Source: Tahibacter aquaticus (GTDB lineage Bacteria > Pseudomonadota > Gammaproteobacteria > Xanthomonadales > Rhodanobacteraceae). From it: DNA of 64,000 bases. Position 1 is the first letter of the stretch. Every line of letters begins with the position of its first letter. Shown piece by piece: positions 43,945-53,381 of the stretch. The notes beneath the pieces were generated by a model that was given only the letters and a program-made list of their open reading frames with translations, did no database searches and was not told the DNA's origin. The position numbers were made by a program, and so were the translations under genes. Where the stretch lies: assembly GCF_004363655.1 (NCBI RefSeq), contig NZ_SNZH01000007.1:124001-188000 (forward strand). Reading direction: 5' to 3'.

Positions 43945-46362
43945 ATGTCCCGCGCCTCGTCGCTGTATTCGGATACGTCTTTCCTCGCCGGCGGCGGCGA
44001 CATGGGCGAGATCATCCGCCGCTTTGCCTGGGAAACGACGCCGCTGGGTCCGCCGGCGCAATGGCGGCCTACGCTCAAGGCGATGGTGCGCATGGCGCTG
44101 ACCACGCGCCATCCGATCTTCATTTTCTGGGGCGAGGCGCTGACCTGCCTGTACAACGACGCCTACAGCGCGTCGCTGGGGCCGGAAAAGCATCCGTCCA
44201 TCCTGGGCATGCCGGGACGCGAAGCCTGGCCCGAGATATGGCACATCATCGGCCCGCAGATCGAACTGGTGCGCAGCGGCGATGGCGCCACCTGGCACGA
44301 AAATCAGCTCGTGCCCATTCTGCGCCACGGCCGCCTTGACGAGGTCTACTGGACCTATTCCTACGGCCCCATCGACGACGAGCAGGCGCCCAACGGCGTC
44401 GCCGGCGTGCTGGTGATCTGCACCGAAACCACCGCCCAGGTGCTGCAGGAGCAGCGCCTGGCCAGCGAGCGCGAACGCTTCAGCGAACTGTTCGAGCAGG
44501 CGCCGTCGTTCATGGCTGTGCTGCGCGGGCCGCAGCACGTGTTCGAGCTGGCCAATCCCGGCTATCTGCGCCTGGTCGGCGAGCGCGAAATACTCGGCAA
44601 GCCAGCCGCGCACGCCTTGCCCGAAGCCGCCGAGCAGGGCTATGTGGCGCTGCTGGACCAGGTCTATTCCAGCGGCAAGCCTTTTGTCGCCAGCGGCGCG
44701 CGCATCGCGCTGCAGTCGGGCGACGAGGCAGAGCGCTACCTCGATTTCGTCTACCAGCCTATGCGCGACGCGTTTGGCGCCGTGAGCGGTATATTTGTGC
44801 AAGGTGTGGACGTTACGCACAAGTGGCAAGTGGAAAATCGCCTGCGCGACGCGGAAAGCCGTTTGCGCCTGGCGGTGGATTCGTCCTCGCTGGGCACCTT
44901 CGACGTGGAGCTGCCGCAGGGGCAGACAGTACTGTCGCGGCGCGGCCAGGAACTGTTCGACGTGGATGCCGAAAGCGTCGCGCTGGAACTGCTGCTGTCG
45001 CGCATTCCGCCTGAGGACCGCAGCCGGGTCGAGGCCAGTGTCGCCGCAGTCCGCGCCGACGCTGGCGAAGGCATCTACAGCCAGCGCCATCGCATACAGC
45101 GGCGCGACGGCAGCATCGGCTGGGTCGCCGTGGCCGGGCGCCTGAGCCGCGGCGAAGCCGCCGGCGGCGACGGGCGCGAACGTCTGGTCGGCGTGCTCTG
45201 GGACGTGACCGAACAGCAGCAACTGATGGAATTGCTGCAGCAGGGCGACCGGCGCAAGGACGAGTTCCTGGCCACGCTGTCGCATGAGCTGCGCAATCCG
45301 CTCGCGCCGATCCGCACCGCCGGACACCTGTTGCTGGCACCGGACCTGAGCAGTGCGCAGGTACAGGAATGCGGCCAGCTGATCGAACGCCAGGCGCGCA
45401 GCATGTCGCACCTGCTCGACGACCTGCTGGACATTTCGCGCATCACCAGCGGCAAGATGGAACTGCGCAACGAGCCGGTGGACGTACATGCCGTGATCGA
45501 GGCAGCGCTGGAAGCGGCGCGGCCGCTGATCGACGGCAAGGGGCATGCGCTGAGCCTGCAGCTGCCACCGCCACCGCTGTGGCTCAATGCCGATCCGCTG
45601 CGCCTGCGCCAGATCCTGACCAATCTTTTGAACAATGCGGCTAAATATACTGACCCGGGCGGGCATATCCGCATCGACGTGCGCCGGTCTGGCGATGCGC
45701 TGCAATTCGACATCGTCGACAACGGCGTCGGCCTGGCGTTCGATGCGCGCGCGCAACTGTTCGAGATGTTCCACCAGGTACGCGGCACCCTGAACCGTTC
45801 CCAGGGCGGCTTGGGCATAGGCCTGGCGCTGTCGCGTGGGCTGGCACAGCTGCAGGGCGGCAAGCTGGAGGCGCTCAGCGACGGGCTGGGCCATGGGTCG
45901 ACCTTCCGCCTGAGCCTGCCCTTGTCGCTGTCGCTGGACAAGGACATGCAGGTTCCCGCCGTGGAGCAGGCTGTGGCGCACGCCGTGGCCACGGCGCGGC
46001 GTTGTGTGCTGATCGCCGACGACTATGTCGACGGTGGCCGCATGCTGGCCTTGTTCCTGGAAAGCGAAGGTTTCGAGGTCGTGCTGGTACACGACGGCCT
46101 CAGCGCGCTGGAAGCGGCGGCACGGCGCCGGCCCGAGGCGGCCTTCATGGACATCAGCATGCCGGGCCTGGACGGCTACCAGCTGGCGACGCGCCTGCGC
46201 GCCACCGACTGGGGGCGCGACATCCTGCTCGTCGCTACGACGGGCTGGGGGCAGGCGGAAGACCGGCGCAAGGCCATCGAATCGGGATTCGATGTGCATA
46301 TGACCAAGCCGGTTTCGCCGGATGCGGTGTTGAGGGTGTTGGTTGAGCGGTTTGGTGCTTAG
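43945..46362 (+). CDS. Hybrid sensor histidine kinase with three PAS domains and receiver
   Basis: An 805-residue cytoplasmic kinase. Three PAS-type sensor regions occupy about residues 20-150, 170-290 and 300-425. HisKA follows with H447 in LSHELRNPLAPI, then HATPase (NLLNNAAKYT, DNGVGLAF, GGLGIGLALS), and a C-terminal receiver with D736 in FMDISMPG and a conserved Lys in MTKPVSP. No transmembrane segment, so it senses an internal cue; the PAS folds give no obvious cofactor. ATG 43945 is chosen because GGAG is five bases upstream. No DNA-binding partner gene lies beside it. The 294 bases before it show no clear promoter. Confidence 0.9.
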   Translation: MSRASSLYSDTSFLAGGGDMGEIIRRFAWETTPLGPPAQWRPTLKAMVRMALTTRHPIFIFWGEALTCLYNDAYSASLGPEKHPSILGMPGREAWPEIWHIIGPQIELVRSGDGATWHENQLVPILRHGRLDEVYWTYSYGPIDDEQAPNGVAGVLVICTETTAQVLQEQRLASERERFSELFEQAPSFMAVLRGPQHVFELANPGYLRLVGEREILGKPAAHALPEAAEQGYVALLDQVYSSGKPFVASGARIALQSGDEAERYLDFVYQPMRDAFGAVSGIFVQGVDVTHKWQVENRLRDAESRLRLAVDSSSLGTFDVELPQGQTVLSRRGQELFDVDAESVALELLLSRIPPEDRSRVEASVAAVRADAGEGIYSQRHRIQRRDGSIGWVAVAGRLSRGEAAGGDGRERLVGVLWDVTEQQQLMELLQQGDRRKDEFLATLSHELRNPLAPIRTAGHLLLAPDLSSAQVQECGQLIERQARSMSHLLDDLLDISRITSGKMELRNEPVDVHAVIEAALEAARPLIDGKGHALSLQLPPPPLWLNADPLRLRQILTNLLNNAAKYTDPGGHIRIDVRRSGDALQFDIVDNGVGLAFDARAQLFEMFHQVRGTLNRSQGGLGIGLALSRGLAQLQGGKLEALSDGLGHGSTFRLSLPLSLSLDKDMQVPAVEQAVAHAVATARRCVLIADDYVDGGRMLALFLESEGFEVVLVHDGLSALEAAARRRPEAAFMDISMPGLDGYQLATRLRATDWGRDILLVATTGWGQAEDRRKAIESGFDVHMTKPVSPDAVLRVLVERFGA

Positions 46363-46477
46363 GTCTGTTTTTTCTTTTCAAATCTGTAGCAGATCGGGTG
46401 ATGTTGCTATGTCATGTGCTTTGCGCGGCCTGGCCAGCGCGAGTTTTTTGCCGATTGCGCCGCCTTCGTTTTAGTCC

Positions 46478-46505
46478 CTCTTCCCCAAGCTTGCTTGAGG
46501 GAGAG
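46478..46505. repeat. Small palindromic repeat-like hairpin
   Basis: CTCTTCCCCAAGC and GCTTGAGGGAGAG are imperfect inverted arms. Similar CTCTCCC...GGGAGAG palindromes are dispersed in many Xanthomonadales genomes. It lies between the histidine kinase stop and the end of the Ser/Thr kinase gene and could also act as a terminator. The rest of 46363-46647 has no gene. Confidence 0.35.
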
Positions 46506-46647
46506 TTTAGGTGGGGGCAGGAATGCCTGCATGGCTCAGCGCTACGCTTTTCGCCAGACAGCAATGTGTCTGAAACGCGGCCAGCAAGTTCCATCGCCGC
46601 TGCACATGAACGGGCAGTGCGCCTGGGCCTGGCCGCACCGCGCAACC

Positions 46648-49011
46648 TCAATGCCGGTCGCTGCAGGCTTGTGCCTGGTGCTCGAAATGGCGCTTGTCGC
46701 CCGGTGCTACGTGCATGTCGGCGAGCAGGGCGGCAAGTGCCGTCGCCACGCTTTTTGCGGCGGCTTTTTCCCCGCCGCGGCATTCGGCGACCGCCAGCGC
46801 CAAGCGCGCCGACCAGCGCGAGCGTTCGGGTATTTCCTTGTCGTCTTCGCGCAGGGCAACCGCCTCTGCCAGCTGCGTCAGCGCCAGCGCACGATCGCCG
46901 TAGGCGTTGTTCCACTCGCCCATGATCTGCAGGGTCAAGGGGCAGCGCACGTGGTCGCCGAAGCTTTTCTCGCAACGCGCCAGTGCGGTATCGAGCAACG
47001 GTTTGGCTGCCGCTGCATCGCCCAGGCGCAGCAGGCTGCGGGCGAGACCGGTTTCGGTATTGGTCAGGCGGCGGTCGCTCGCTTCGAATAATTTTCTTTG
47101 TTCACTAAGTACTTTTTCGTACAGGCCGCGCGCCGCAGCGGCTTCGCCGCGCATCAGCAGCAGGCTGGCGGCGTAGGCGGAAACTGCCTGTGGCTCGGGA
47201 TGGCTGTCGTTGCCGCGCAGGGCGCGGAAGGCGGCGGCGGCGGCGAAGGCGGTCTGTTGCGCGTCGTCCCAGCGGCCTTGCGCTTCGCGCACGTGGGCGA
47301 GATTGTCTGTGGCGTAGGCGCGGTGCTCGGCTTCCCGGCTGCCCAGGCGCGGCAGCAGCGCCAGTACGCGCTCCAGGGCAAGTGCGGCTTCGTCGGTGCG
47401 GTCCAGCCATTTCAGCGCCATGGCGCGGGTGTTTTCCAGCTCGACCCGGCGTTCGGCGTCTTCGTCGCCGATGCGGTCCAGCAGGACCAGCGCCTGGTCG
47501 GCGGCTTCCAGCGCACCGCTGCGGTTGCCGCTGCGGGCGCGGATGCTGGCGAGCAGCGCGATGCGGTCGGCACGCAGGCGGCCGATGTCGAAGCTGTCGC
47601 CGCTGGTGGCGGCGATCGAAGCCTGGATCAGGTGCTCGGCGCGCTCGTGCTCGCCCAGGCCGCGCATGGCCAGGGCCAGTGTCTGCTGTAGCGCAGCGCG
47701 GATCTCGGGCTGGTCTTTCAGTTCGGTTTCGATGCGAGCGGCGCCTTGTTCCAGCAGGGTGCGTGCATCGGGTTTCGCCCCGCGGTTGTTGGCCGGATCG
47801 GCCTGGCCGAAAAGCGAGACGAGGAAATCGTTGACTGCGACGGCGCGGGCCGATTCGCGCCTGGCCTGGGCCAGTGCGTTGGCTGCATTTGCCTCGGCGA
47901 CGACGGCGCGGCGGCGCTCCGCATCAAGGCGCCAGACGAACATGCCGGCCAGTACCAGCGCTGCGGCAGCCATGGCTACGCCCAGGCGGTGCCGATGCAG
48001 GAATTTGCGCAAACGGTACAGCGGCGTGTCGGCGCTGGCGCGTAGCGGCCGGCCGCTGCGATAGCGTGCCAGATCTTCGGCGAAAGCCTCGGCGCTGGCG
48101 TAGCGCAGCGCCGGATCTGTCGCGGTGGCGCGGGCGACCACACCGCGCAATTCGGCGTCCAGCGCGGTCGTGCCGCCGCGTGCGTCGGCGCCGAGCAGCA
48201 GGTCGCGCAGCAAAAGTCCCAAGGTGTAGATGTCGCTCGCCGTGGTGATCGGGCGGCCGGCTTGCTGCTCCGGGCTGGCCCAGGCCGGCGTCATCACGCG
48301 GGTCGAGGTATCGCGCGTGCCGTCGTCGCCTTCGACCAGCTTGGCGATACCGAAGTCGAGCAGGCGCGGCATGCCGTCGCTGCGCACGAGGATGTTCGCC
48401 GGCTTCAGATCGCGATGTACGACCAGGCGCTGGTGCGCGTGCTGTACTGCGGCGAGTACGTGCTCGAACAGCTGTAGGCGCTGGCCGCGGCTGGGCGAAT
48501 GCTGCGCTACCCATTCGCCAAGGGGCAGGCCGGCGACATATTCCAGCGCCAGCCAGGGCTGGCCGGCCGGGGTTTCGCCGCCGTCGAGCAGGCGCGCGAT
48601 GCAGGGATGGTCCAGGGTCGCCAGGATCTGCCGTTCCTGGCGCAGGCGGCGCATGCCGTCGCGGGTGGGAAAGCCGCGCAGCAGTTTGATCGCGACCTGC
48701 TGCGCATAGGCACCGTCGCTGCGTTCGGCCAGGAATACCGTGCCCATGCCGCCGCTGCCGATCTCCTGCAGCAGGCGGTAGGCGCCCAGCTGCAGCGGCT
48801 GGGCCGGCAGATCCAGCGTGCGCATCGCGTCGCCGACGACGACGGCGAGCGGATCGGAGGCATCGCTGTCGGCGGCAAGAAGTCGCAAAAGAAATTCGTG
48901 GAATTCATCGCCTTGTTCGCGCCGCCAGCGCTGCAGTGCGGCGGCGCGCTCGGGGGCGCCGAGCAGCAGCAGTTCGTCCAGAGCGGCGAGGGCGACCGCG
49001 TCGGCCGCCAT
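46648..49011 (-). CDS. Ser/Thr protein kinase with TPR C-terminus
   Basis: A 787-residue Hanks-type kinase. Gly loop GSGGMGTVF (86-93), catalytic Lys K109 (VAIKLL), catalytic loop HRDLKPAN with D201, and DFG at 219-221 show it is active. After the kinase domain one membrane helix (about 343-360) is followed by a roughly 400-residue TPR-like helical region ending in acidic repeats. With a single helix and no signal peptide, the kinase faces the cytoplasm and the TPR region the periplasm. Its ATG lies one base after the stop of the sigma factor gene, so the two are coupled. Confidence 0.92.
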   Translation of the reverse strand: MAADAVALAALDELLLLGAPERAAALQRWRREQGDEFHEFLLRLLAADSDASDPLAVVVGDAMRTLDLPAQPLQLGAYRLLQEIGSGGMGTVFLAERSDGAYAQQVAIKLLRGFPTRDGMRRLRQERQILATLDHPCIARLLDGGETPAGQPWLALEYVAGLPLGEWVAQHSPSRGQRLQLFEHVLAAVQHAHQRLVVHRDLKPANILVRSDGMPRLLDFGIAKLVEGDDGTRDTSTRVMTPAWASPEQQAGRPITTASDIYTLGLLLRDLLLGADARGGTTALDAELRGVVARATATDPALRYASAEAFAEDLARYRSGRPLRASADTPLYRLRKFLHRHRLGVAMAAAALVLAGMFVWRLDAERRRAVVAEANAANALAQARRESARAVAVNDFLVSLFGQADPANNRGAKPDARTLLEQGAARIETELKDQPEIRAALQQTLALAMRGLGEHERAEHLIQASIAATSGDSFDIGRLRADRIALLASIRARSGNRSGALEAADQALVLLDRIGDEDAERRVELENTRAMALKWLDRTDEAALALERVLALLPRLGSREAEHRAYATDNLAHVREAQGRWDDAQQTAFAAAAAFRALRGNDSHPEPQAVSAYAASLLLMRGEAAAARGLYEKVLSEQRKLFEASDRRLTNTETGLARSLLRLGDAAAAKPLLDTALARCEKSFGDHVRCPLTLQIMGEWNNAYGDRALALTQLAEAVALREDDKEIPERSRWSARLALAVAECRGGEKAAAKSVATALAALLADMHVAPGDKRHFEHQAQACSDRH

Positions 49012-49012
49012 T

Positions 49013-49579
49013 TCAGGCCTCGATCGCTACTTTCAGCCAGGCCCGTGCCAGGCGCAGGTCGCGATCGACGGTGCCTTCGGACACGTCCAGCGTGGCGGCG
49101 ATCTCGGCGCGCGAGTAGCCACCGAAATAGACCAGTTCGATGGTGCGGGCGCGGCGCTGGTCGCTGCGTCCGAGTTCGGCCAGGGCAGCGTCGATGCGCA
49201 GCAGCTGGGCATCGGAATCGGCGCTGGCGATCTGCTCGGCCGCCTCGGCGATGTCGATGCGCTCGACCGCACCGCCGCGCTTGTCCGCATGACGGCGTCG
49301 CGCGGCGTCGACCAGGATCTGCCGCGTGGCCTGGGCGATGACGTGGAAGAAATGCCGCCGGTCCTGCCAGCCGGCCTCGGCGCCGAGGATGCGCAGCAGT
49401 GCCTCGTGGGCGATTTCGGTCGGTGTCAGCGTGGCGCCGGGGGCATGCCTCAGCGAACAGGCGGCGATGGCGCGGACATGGTCGTAGACCAGGTTGACGA
49501 CCGATTCGCGCGCGACGCCGTCGCCGGCCTCCCAGGCGCGCAGAAGCTGGGTGATCTGTTGCGGAGGCGAAGCGAGCAT
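49013..49579 (-). CDS. ECF sigma factor (kinase-associated, ECF43-like)
   Basis: A 188-residue ECF sigma factor. Region 2 lies around residues 20-90 (NLVYDHVRAIAACSLRH, WQDRRHFFHVIAQATRQILVDAARRR), region 4 in the last 60 residues with the helix-turn-helix GYSRAEIAATLDVSEGTVDRDL. The IAHEALLRIL segment and the HFFHVIA motif are typical of the group linked to Ser/Thr kinases and lacking an anti-sigma factor. No anti-sigma gene is adjacent; the kinase immediately downstream is the likely regulator, by phosphorylation. Confidence 0.9.
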   Translation of the reverse strand: MLASPPQQITQLLRAWEAGDGVARESVVNLVYDHVRAIAACSLRHAPGATLTPTEIAHEALLRILGAEAGWQDRRHFFHVIAQATRQILVDAARRRHADKRGGAVERIDIAEAAEQIASADSDAQLLRIDAALAELGRSDQRRARTIELVYFGGYSRAEIAATLDVSEGTVDRDLRLARAWLKVAIEA

Positions 49580-49698
49580 GCGTCAGTCCTGCGGGCGGTG
49601 CGATCTGGCCTGGGCATTATCGGGGTATCGGCGCCGGTGCTGTCGGGGTTTTGCCCACAGTCGTACTGTCGATCCGGTCACACTGGGGGGCGATTTTT

Positions 49699-51192
49699 TT
49701 ACAGGCAGGCTGCGGTCTCCGCCACGTCGCCGACACAGAGCTGCGGCGTTTCGCTGCGCTCCAGCGCGGTGGGCAGTCCTTGCGACAGATCGTCCGCATA
49801 AGCTGGCGCGCCCGCATAGGGCAGGCGCAGGTGCAGGTTCCAGCCGCGCCGGGCCAGGGCGCGCTGTGCCGTTGCCGAGGCTTCGCCGCCGATCAGCAGG
49901 CTTTTGTCTTCGATGCGGAATTGCCGCGCGGCGAAGAACTCGCCCATGTCTGCCGTCCAGCTGAGCCAGTCCAGCGGCAGCGGCAGCAGCAGCCGGTTAC
50001 CATCGCCGGAGCGCCAGGCCAGTGCGGCGCCGACCACGAACAGCTCGCCGCCCTGCGCCTGCTGGCTGCGCAGCAGGCGCAGGGCATTGACCAGGTAGCG
50101 GGCTTCCAGCTCGGAGCGCGTGCCGGCACCGATCTCGATCAGGTCGTTGCAGCCTTTGGCGGGTTTGAGCTGGTCCAGTTCGTCGGCCAGCGCAGTGCGC
50201 AGGCTGTCGTTGAAACCGCCGCGGCGCAGGAACTGGCGCAGGGCGAATTCGTCGCTGCACCAGCGTGCTATACGCACGCGGTTGCGTTCGCGCAGGTTCT
50301 CTTCGTCCAGCTCCCAGACCAGGGAATTCAGCCGGCCGCCGACCGACATCACTTCCGCTGCCGTGCCGCCGACCGCATCCAGCGCGGTGCCGGCGGTGAA
50401 ATTGCCCGCGACGGCAGCCCAGGCCAGCGTGTCCAGGCGTTCGCGCAGCAGCGGATTGCTGGAGCTGGGGTCTACGCCCAGGTGCTGGGCGATCTGCCGG
50501 CGCATCTTGCTGTAGTCGAGCTGGCGCCTGGCTTCGCGGCCGATTTCCTTGCCGACACTGCCATACCAGGGCTTGTCCACTTTTTGCGTAATTTCGCCCG
50601 GCAGGGCAGCGCGGGCAGAGGACATCGGTGCCTGCGCGCCGCGGAAGGGATCGCCGTCCACGCCGAGTTCGCGCGCGGCGCGGTCGCTGACCGACTGGGC
50701 GCGGCCGCTCCAACGTTCGATCTGTTTCCTGAAATAGCGCGCCACGCCGGCGGGCAGGCCGGCTACGGTGCCGACCGGATGGCTGACCACCTGCCAGATC
50801 GATTGGCCGGTCTTCTTGAACTTCTCGCCCAGTGCATGGGCGAAGGCGCCGCGGCGGCTGGCCTGCTCCAGCGTTTCGATGGCGGGAATCTCGGCCTGGC
50901 GGATGGCCAGCAGCTCCACGCTTTCGGCAGCGAGCGGGCCGAACGGCGTATCCAGCGCGAAGCGCGCCATGTAGCCATGTACGCGCGCCTCGGGCGCTAC
51001 CGTCGCATTCGGCGCCGACAGCAGCGCCGGCTGCACGATCGCGGCGGCGTCCAGGCGCGGCTCGTCTTCGAACGGCTCGTCGCCGTCGGCACGCGCGGTA
51101 GAGACCAGGCAAAGCAACAAGCCCAGGCTCAGCGCCTGGGCTTTGCATGCACGGGGCTGCGGCGATGCGGCAGCGGGCAGGTACGGATTCAT
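49699..51192 (-). CDS. Uncharacterised secreted protein, about 500 residues
   Basis: A 497-residue protein I cannot assign. A signal peptide is likely (residues about 17-36, LGLLLCLVSTARA). The middle part is helical with a glycine/alanine stretch (WAAVAGNFTAGTALDAVGG) and an acidic WELDEENLRERNR segment. Residues 330-480 look alpha/beta (ALRLLRSQQAQGGELFVVGAAL, LLLPLPLDWLSW). Few cysteines. It lies 120 bases from the start of the sigma factor gene and about 30 bases after the tdh stop, on the same strand as both. It could be a target of the nearby sigma factor, but I see no shared promoter. Confidence 0.6.
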   Translation of the reverse strand: MNPYLPAAASPQPRACKAQALSLGLLLCLVSTARADGDEPFEDEPRLDAAAIVQPALLSAPNATVAPEARVHGYMARFALDTPFGPLAAESVELLAIRQAEIPAIETLEQASRRGAFAHALGEKFKKTGQSIWQVVSHPVGTVAGLPAGVARYFRKQIERWSGRAQSVSDRAARELGVDGDPFRGAQAPMSSARAALPGEITQKVDKPWYGSVGKEIGREARRQLDYSKMRRQIAQHLGVDPSSSNPLLRERLDTLAWAAVAGNFTAGTALDAVGGTAAEVMSVGGRLNSLVWELDEENLRERNRVRIARWCSDEFALRQFLRRGGFNDSLRTALADELDQLKPAKGCNDLIEIGAGTRSELEARYLVNALRLLRSQQAQGGELFVVGAALAWRSGDGNRLLLPLPLDWLSWTADMGEFFAARQFRIEDKSLLIGGEASATAQRALARRGWNLHLRLPYAGAPAYADDLSQGLPTALERSETPQLCVGDVAETAACL

Positions 51193-51223
51193 GCCAGGCG
51201 GCGGCAGCGTGGCGCCGTCGCAG

Positions 51224-52258
51224 TCAGTTCCAGCTGCAGACGACCTTGCCGCAATTGCCCTGTTCCATCAGGTCGAAGCCTTTCTGGAAGTCGTCGATAT
51301 GGATCTGGTGGGTCAGCACCTTGGCCAGCGGGAAGCCGCTGAGCACCATCTGCGTCATCTTGTACCAGGTCTCGTACATGCGCCGGCCGTACATGCCGTG
51401 CAGCACCAGGCCCTTGAAAATGACCTTGTCCCAGTCGATGCCGGCGCCCTTGGGCATGATGCCGAGCAGGGCGATCTTGCCGCCGTGGTACATGCATTCG
51501 AGCATGTCGCCGAAGGCCTGCTGGTTGCCGCTCATTTCCAGGCCGACGTCGAAGCCTTCGATATGCAGTTCCTTGACCACGTCCTTTAGCGACTGCTTGG
51601 CCACGTTGACCACGCGCGTGGCGCCCATTTCCGCGGCCAGCTTGAGGCGGTAGTCGTTGACGTCGGTAACCACAACATTGCGTGCACCGACGTGCTTGCA
51701 GATGCCCGCGGCGATGATGCCGATAGGGCCGGCGCCGGTGATCAGCACGTCTTCGCCGATCAGGTCGAATTCCAGCGCGCAGTGCGCGGCATTGCCGTAG
51801 GGGTCGAAGAAGGCCGCCAGCTCGGACGGAATCTGGTCGGGAATCGGCCAGAGGTTGGAAGCCGGCATGGCGATGTATTCGGCAAACGCACCGGGCCGGT
51901 TGACGCCGATGCCGACGGTGTTCGGACACAGGTGCTGGCGTCCGGCGCGGCAGTTGCGGCAGTGGCCGCAGACGATATGGCCTTCGGCGGAAACGCGCTG
52001 GCCGATCTGGTAGCCGCGTACGCCGGCGCCCATGTCGACGATGCGGCCGACGAATTCGTGGCCGATGACCAGGCCGGGCTTGATGGTGCGCTGGGACCAC
52101 TCGTCCCATTTGTAGATATGCAGGTCGGTGCCGCAGATTGCGGTCTTTTCCAGCTTCACCAGCACATCGTTGGGGCCGATCTCGGGCATCGGCACTTCTT
52201 CCATCCAGATGCCCTTGGCCGCTTCGCGCTTGACCAGGGCTTTCATCGTCTTGGACAT
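51224..52258 (-). CDS. tdh: L-threonine 3-dehydrogenase
   Basis: A 344-residue zinc-dependent medium-chain dehydrogenase oxidising threonine to 2-amino-3-ketobutyrate with NAD+. The catalytic zinc ligands are C42, H67 and E68 (GHEFVG), and the structural zinc ligands C97, C100, C103 and C111. The NAD-binding motif is [14 protein letters not shown]. The extended match to E. coli Tdh (for example [12 protein letters not shown] and [15 protein letters not shown]) separates it from other alcohol dehydrogenases. The partner ligase kbl is not adjacent. ATG 52258 fits the family start. Confidence 0.95.
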   Translation of the reverse strand: MSKTMKALVKREAAKGIWMEEVPMPEIGPNDVLVKLEKTAICGTDLHIYKWDEWSQRTIKPGLVIGHEFVGRIVDMGAGVRGYQIGQRVSAEGHIVCGHCRNCRAGRQHLCPNTVGIGVNRPGAFAEYIAMPASNLWPIPDQIPSELAAFFDPYGNAAHCALEFDLIGEDVLITGAGPIGIIAAGICKHVGARNVVVTDVNDYRLKLAAEMGATRVVNVAKQSLKDVVKELHIEGFDVGLEMSGNQQAFGDMLECMYHGGKIALLGIMPKGAGIDWDKVIFKGLVLHGMYGRRMYETWYKMTQMVLSGFPLAKVLTHQIHIDDFQKGFDLMEQGNCGKVVCSWN

Positions 52259-52361
52259 GGGGAACCTCGCGGTGGGGCGGCGATTATAGGCGCGATGGGC
52301 CAGCTGCAGACCTGTGCCGGACGGCCGAGGTTCAGCCGCACGGCGCGGGCGGCAGGCCAGG

Positions 52362-53213
52362 CTATTCCTGGACCAGCCACTCCACCGTGTGCTGGCCGAA
52401 GCGGCCCTGGGCCAGGTGCTGGCTCAGCACGGGCAGCAGTTCCTCCAGCTGGCGGTCGAACTTCCAGGGCGGATTGACGATGGCCATGCCACTGCCGTTC
52501 AGGCGCAGGGCGGAGTTGTCCGGGTGTACCAGCAGTTCGGCCAGCAGTACCTTGCCGAAGCCGCTGCCCTTGAGCCAGCGATGGAAACCGGCCAACTGCT
52601 GGCGCAGTTTGATCGGATACCAGATGGCGTAGATGCCGGTGGGCCAGCGCGCCTGGGCCTGCTTCAGGGCGGCTTCGATCAGGCGGAACTCGCCGTCCTG
52701 GGCCTCGAATGGTGGATCGATCAGTACCAGGCCGCGCTTTTCCTTCGGAGGCAGCAGGCTTTTCAGCGCTTCGTAGCCGTCGCGTTCGTGCACGGCGACG
52801 CGCGCATCGCCGCGGAAAAGGCTGCGCAGATGACCGGCTTCTTCCGGCTGCAGTTCGCACAGCTGGGCGCGGTCGCCGTCGCGCAGCAGCAGGCTGGCCA
52901 GCAGGGGCGAGCCGGGATAGACGGAAATGTCGTGGCCGCCGCGGTTGCCGTTCAAGGCCCGCACCAGGTTCAGGTAGACATGCAATGCCGCCGGCAGGCG
53001 CGAGGCATCGAGCAGGCGCATCACACCGTCGGAGAATTCGCGCGTCTTGAGGGCTTCCTCGCCATGCAGGTCGTAGCGGCCGCGCCCGGCGTGGCTGTCG
53101 AAATAGCAGAACGGCGTCTGCTTCTGCTTCAGCGCCTCGATCAGCCCGACCAGTACGCTGTGTTTGAGTACATCGGCGAAATTGCCCGCATGATAGGCAT
53201 GCCGGTAGTTCAT
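52362..53213 (-). CDS. rlmJ: 23S rRNA (adenine-2030-N6)-methyltransferase RlmJ
   Basis: A 283-residue SAM-dependent methyltransferase. The N-terminus [18 protein letters not shown] is the RlmJ hallmark. [12 protein letters not shown] binds SAM, and LIDPPFE is the catalytic DPPF/Y motif of N6-adenine methyltransferases. The C-terminal [14 protein letters not shown] is also conserved. AGGAGAGCCC before ATG 53213 gives a good ribosome site. It is divergent from the DUF885 gene, with 168 bases between them. Confidence 0.95.
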   Translation of the reverse strand: MNYRHAYHAGNFADVLKHSVLVGLIEALKQKQTPFCYFDSHAGRGRYDLHGEEALKTREFSDGVMRLLDASRLPAALHVYLNLVRALNGNRGGHDISVYPGSPLLASLLLRDGDRAQLCELQPEEAGHLRSLFRGDARVAVHERDGYEALKSLLPPKEKRGLVLIDPPFEAQDGEFRLIEAALKQAQARWPTGIYAIWYPIKLRQQLAGFHRWLKGSGFGKVLLAELLVHPDNSALRLNGSGMAIVNPPWKFDRQLEELLPVLSQHLAQGRFGQHTVEWLVQE

Positions 53214-53381
53214 GGGCTCTCCTTCGCACGACGAACGGCGATGCAGTATACGGGCGCACCCGCGCGGGTTCTGCGCGAAACCGCCCGATCGTACCCACCG
53301 CTATGACTTCCGGCACCTACTTCCGGCGTGCAACATGCGAAAGTCTGTTCACGTTGCTATCACCTTGCCCCTGGGGAAACC

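Noticed and set aside
43651-46299. Open frame extending the oligopeptidase upstream on the minus strand to 46299
   Set aside because: The oligopeptidase lipobox starts at 43650; upstream codons are antisense to the histidine kinase and show no protein signal.
46398-47091. Plus-strand frames between the histidine kinase and the Ser/Thr kinase
   Set aside because: Mostly antisense to the TPR region of the kinase; no start signal or recognisable sequence.
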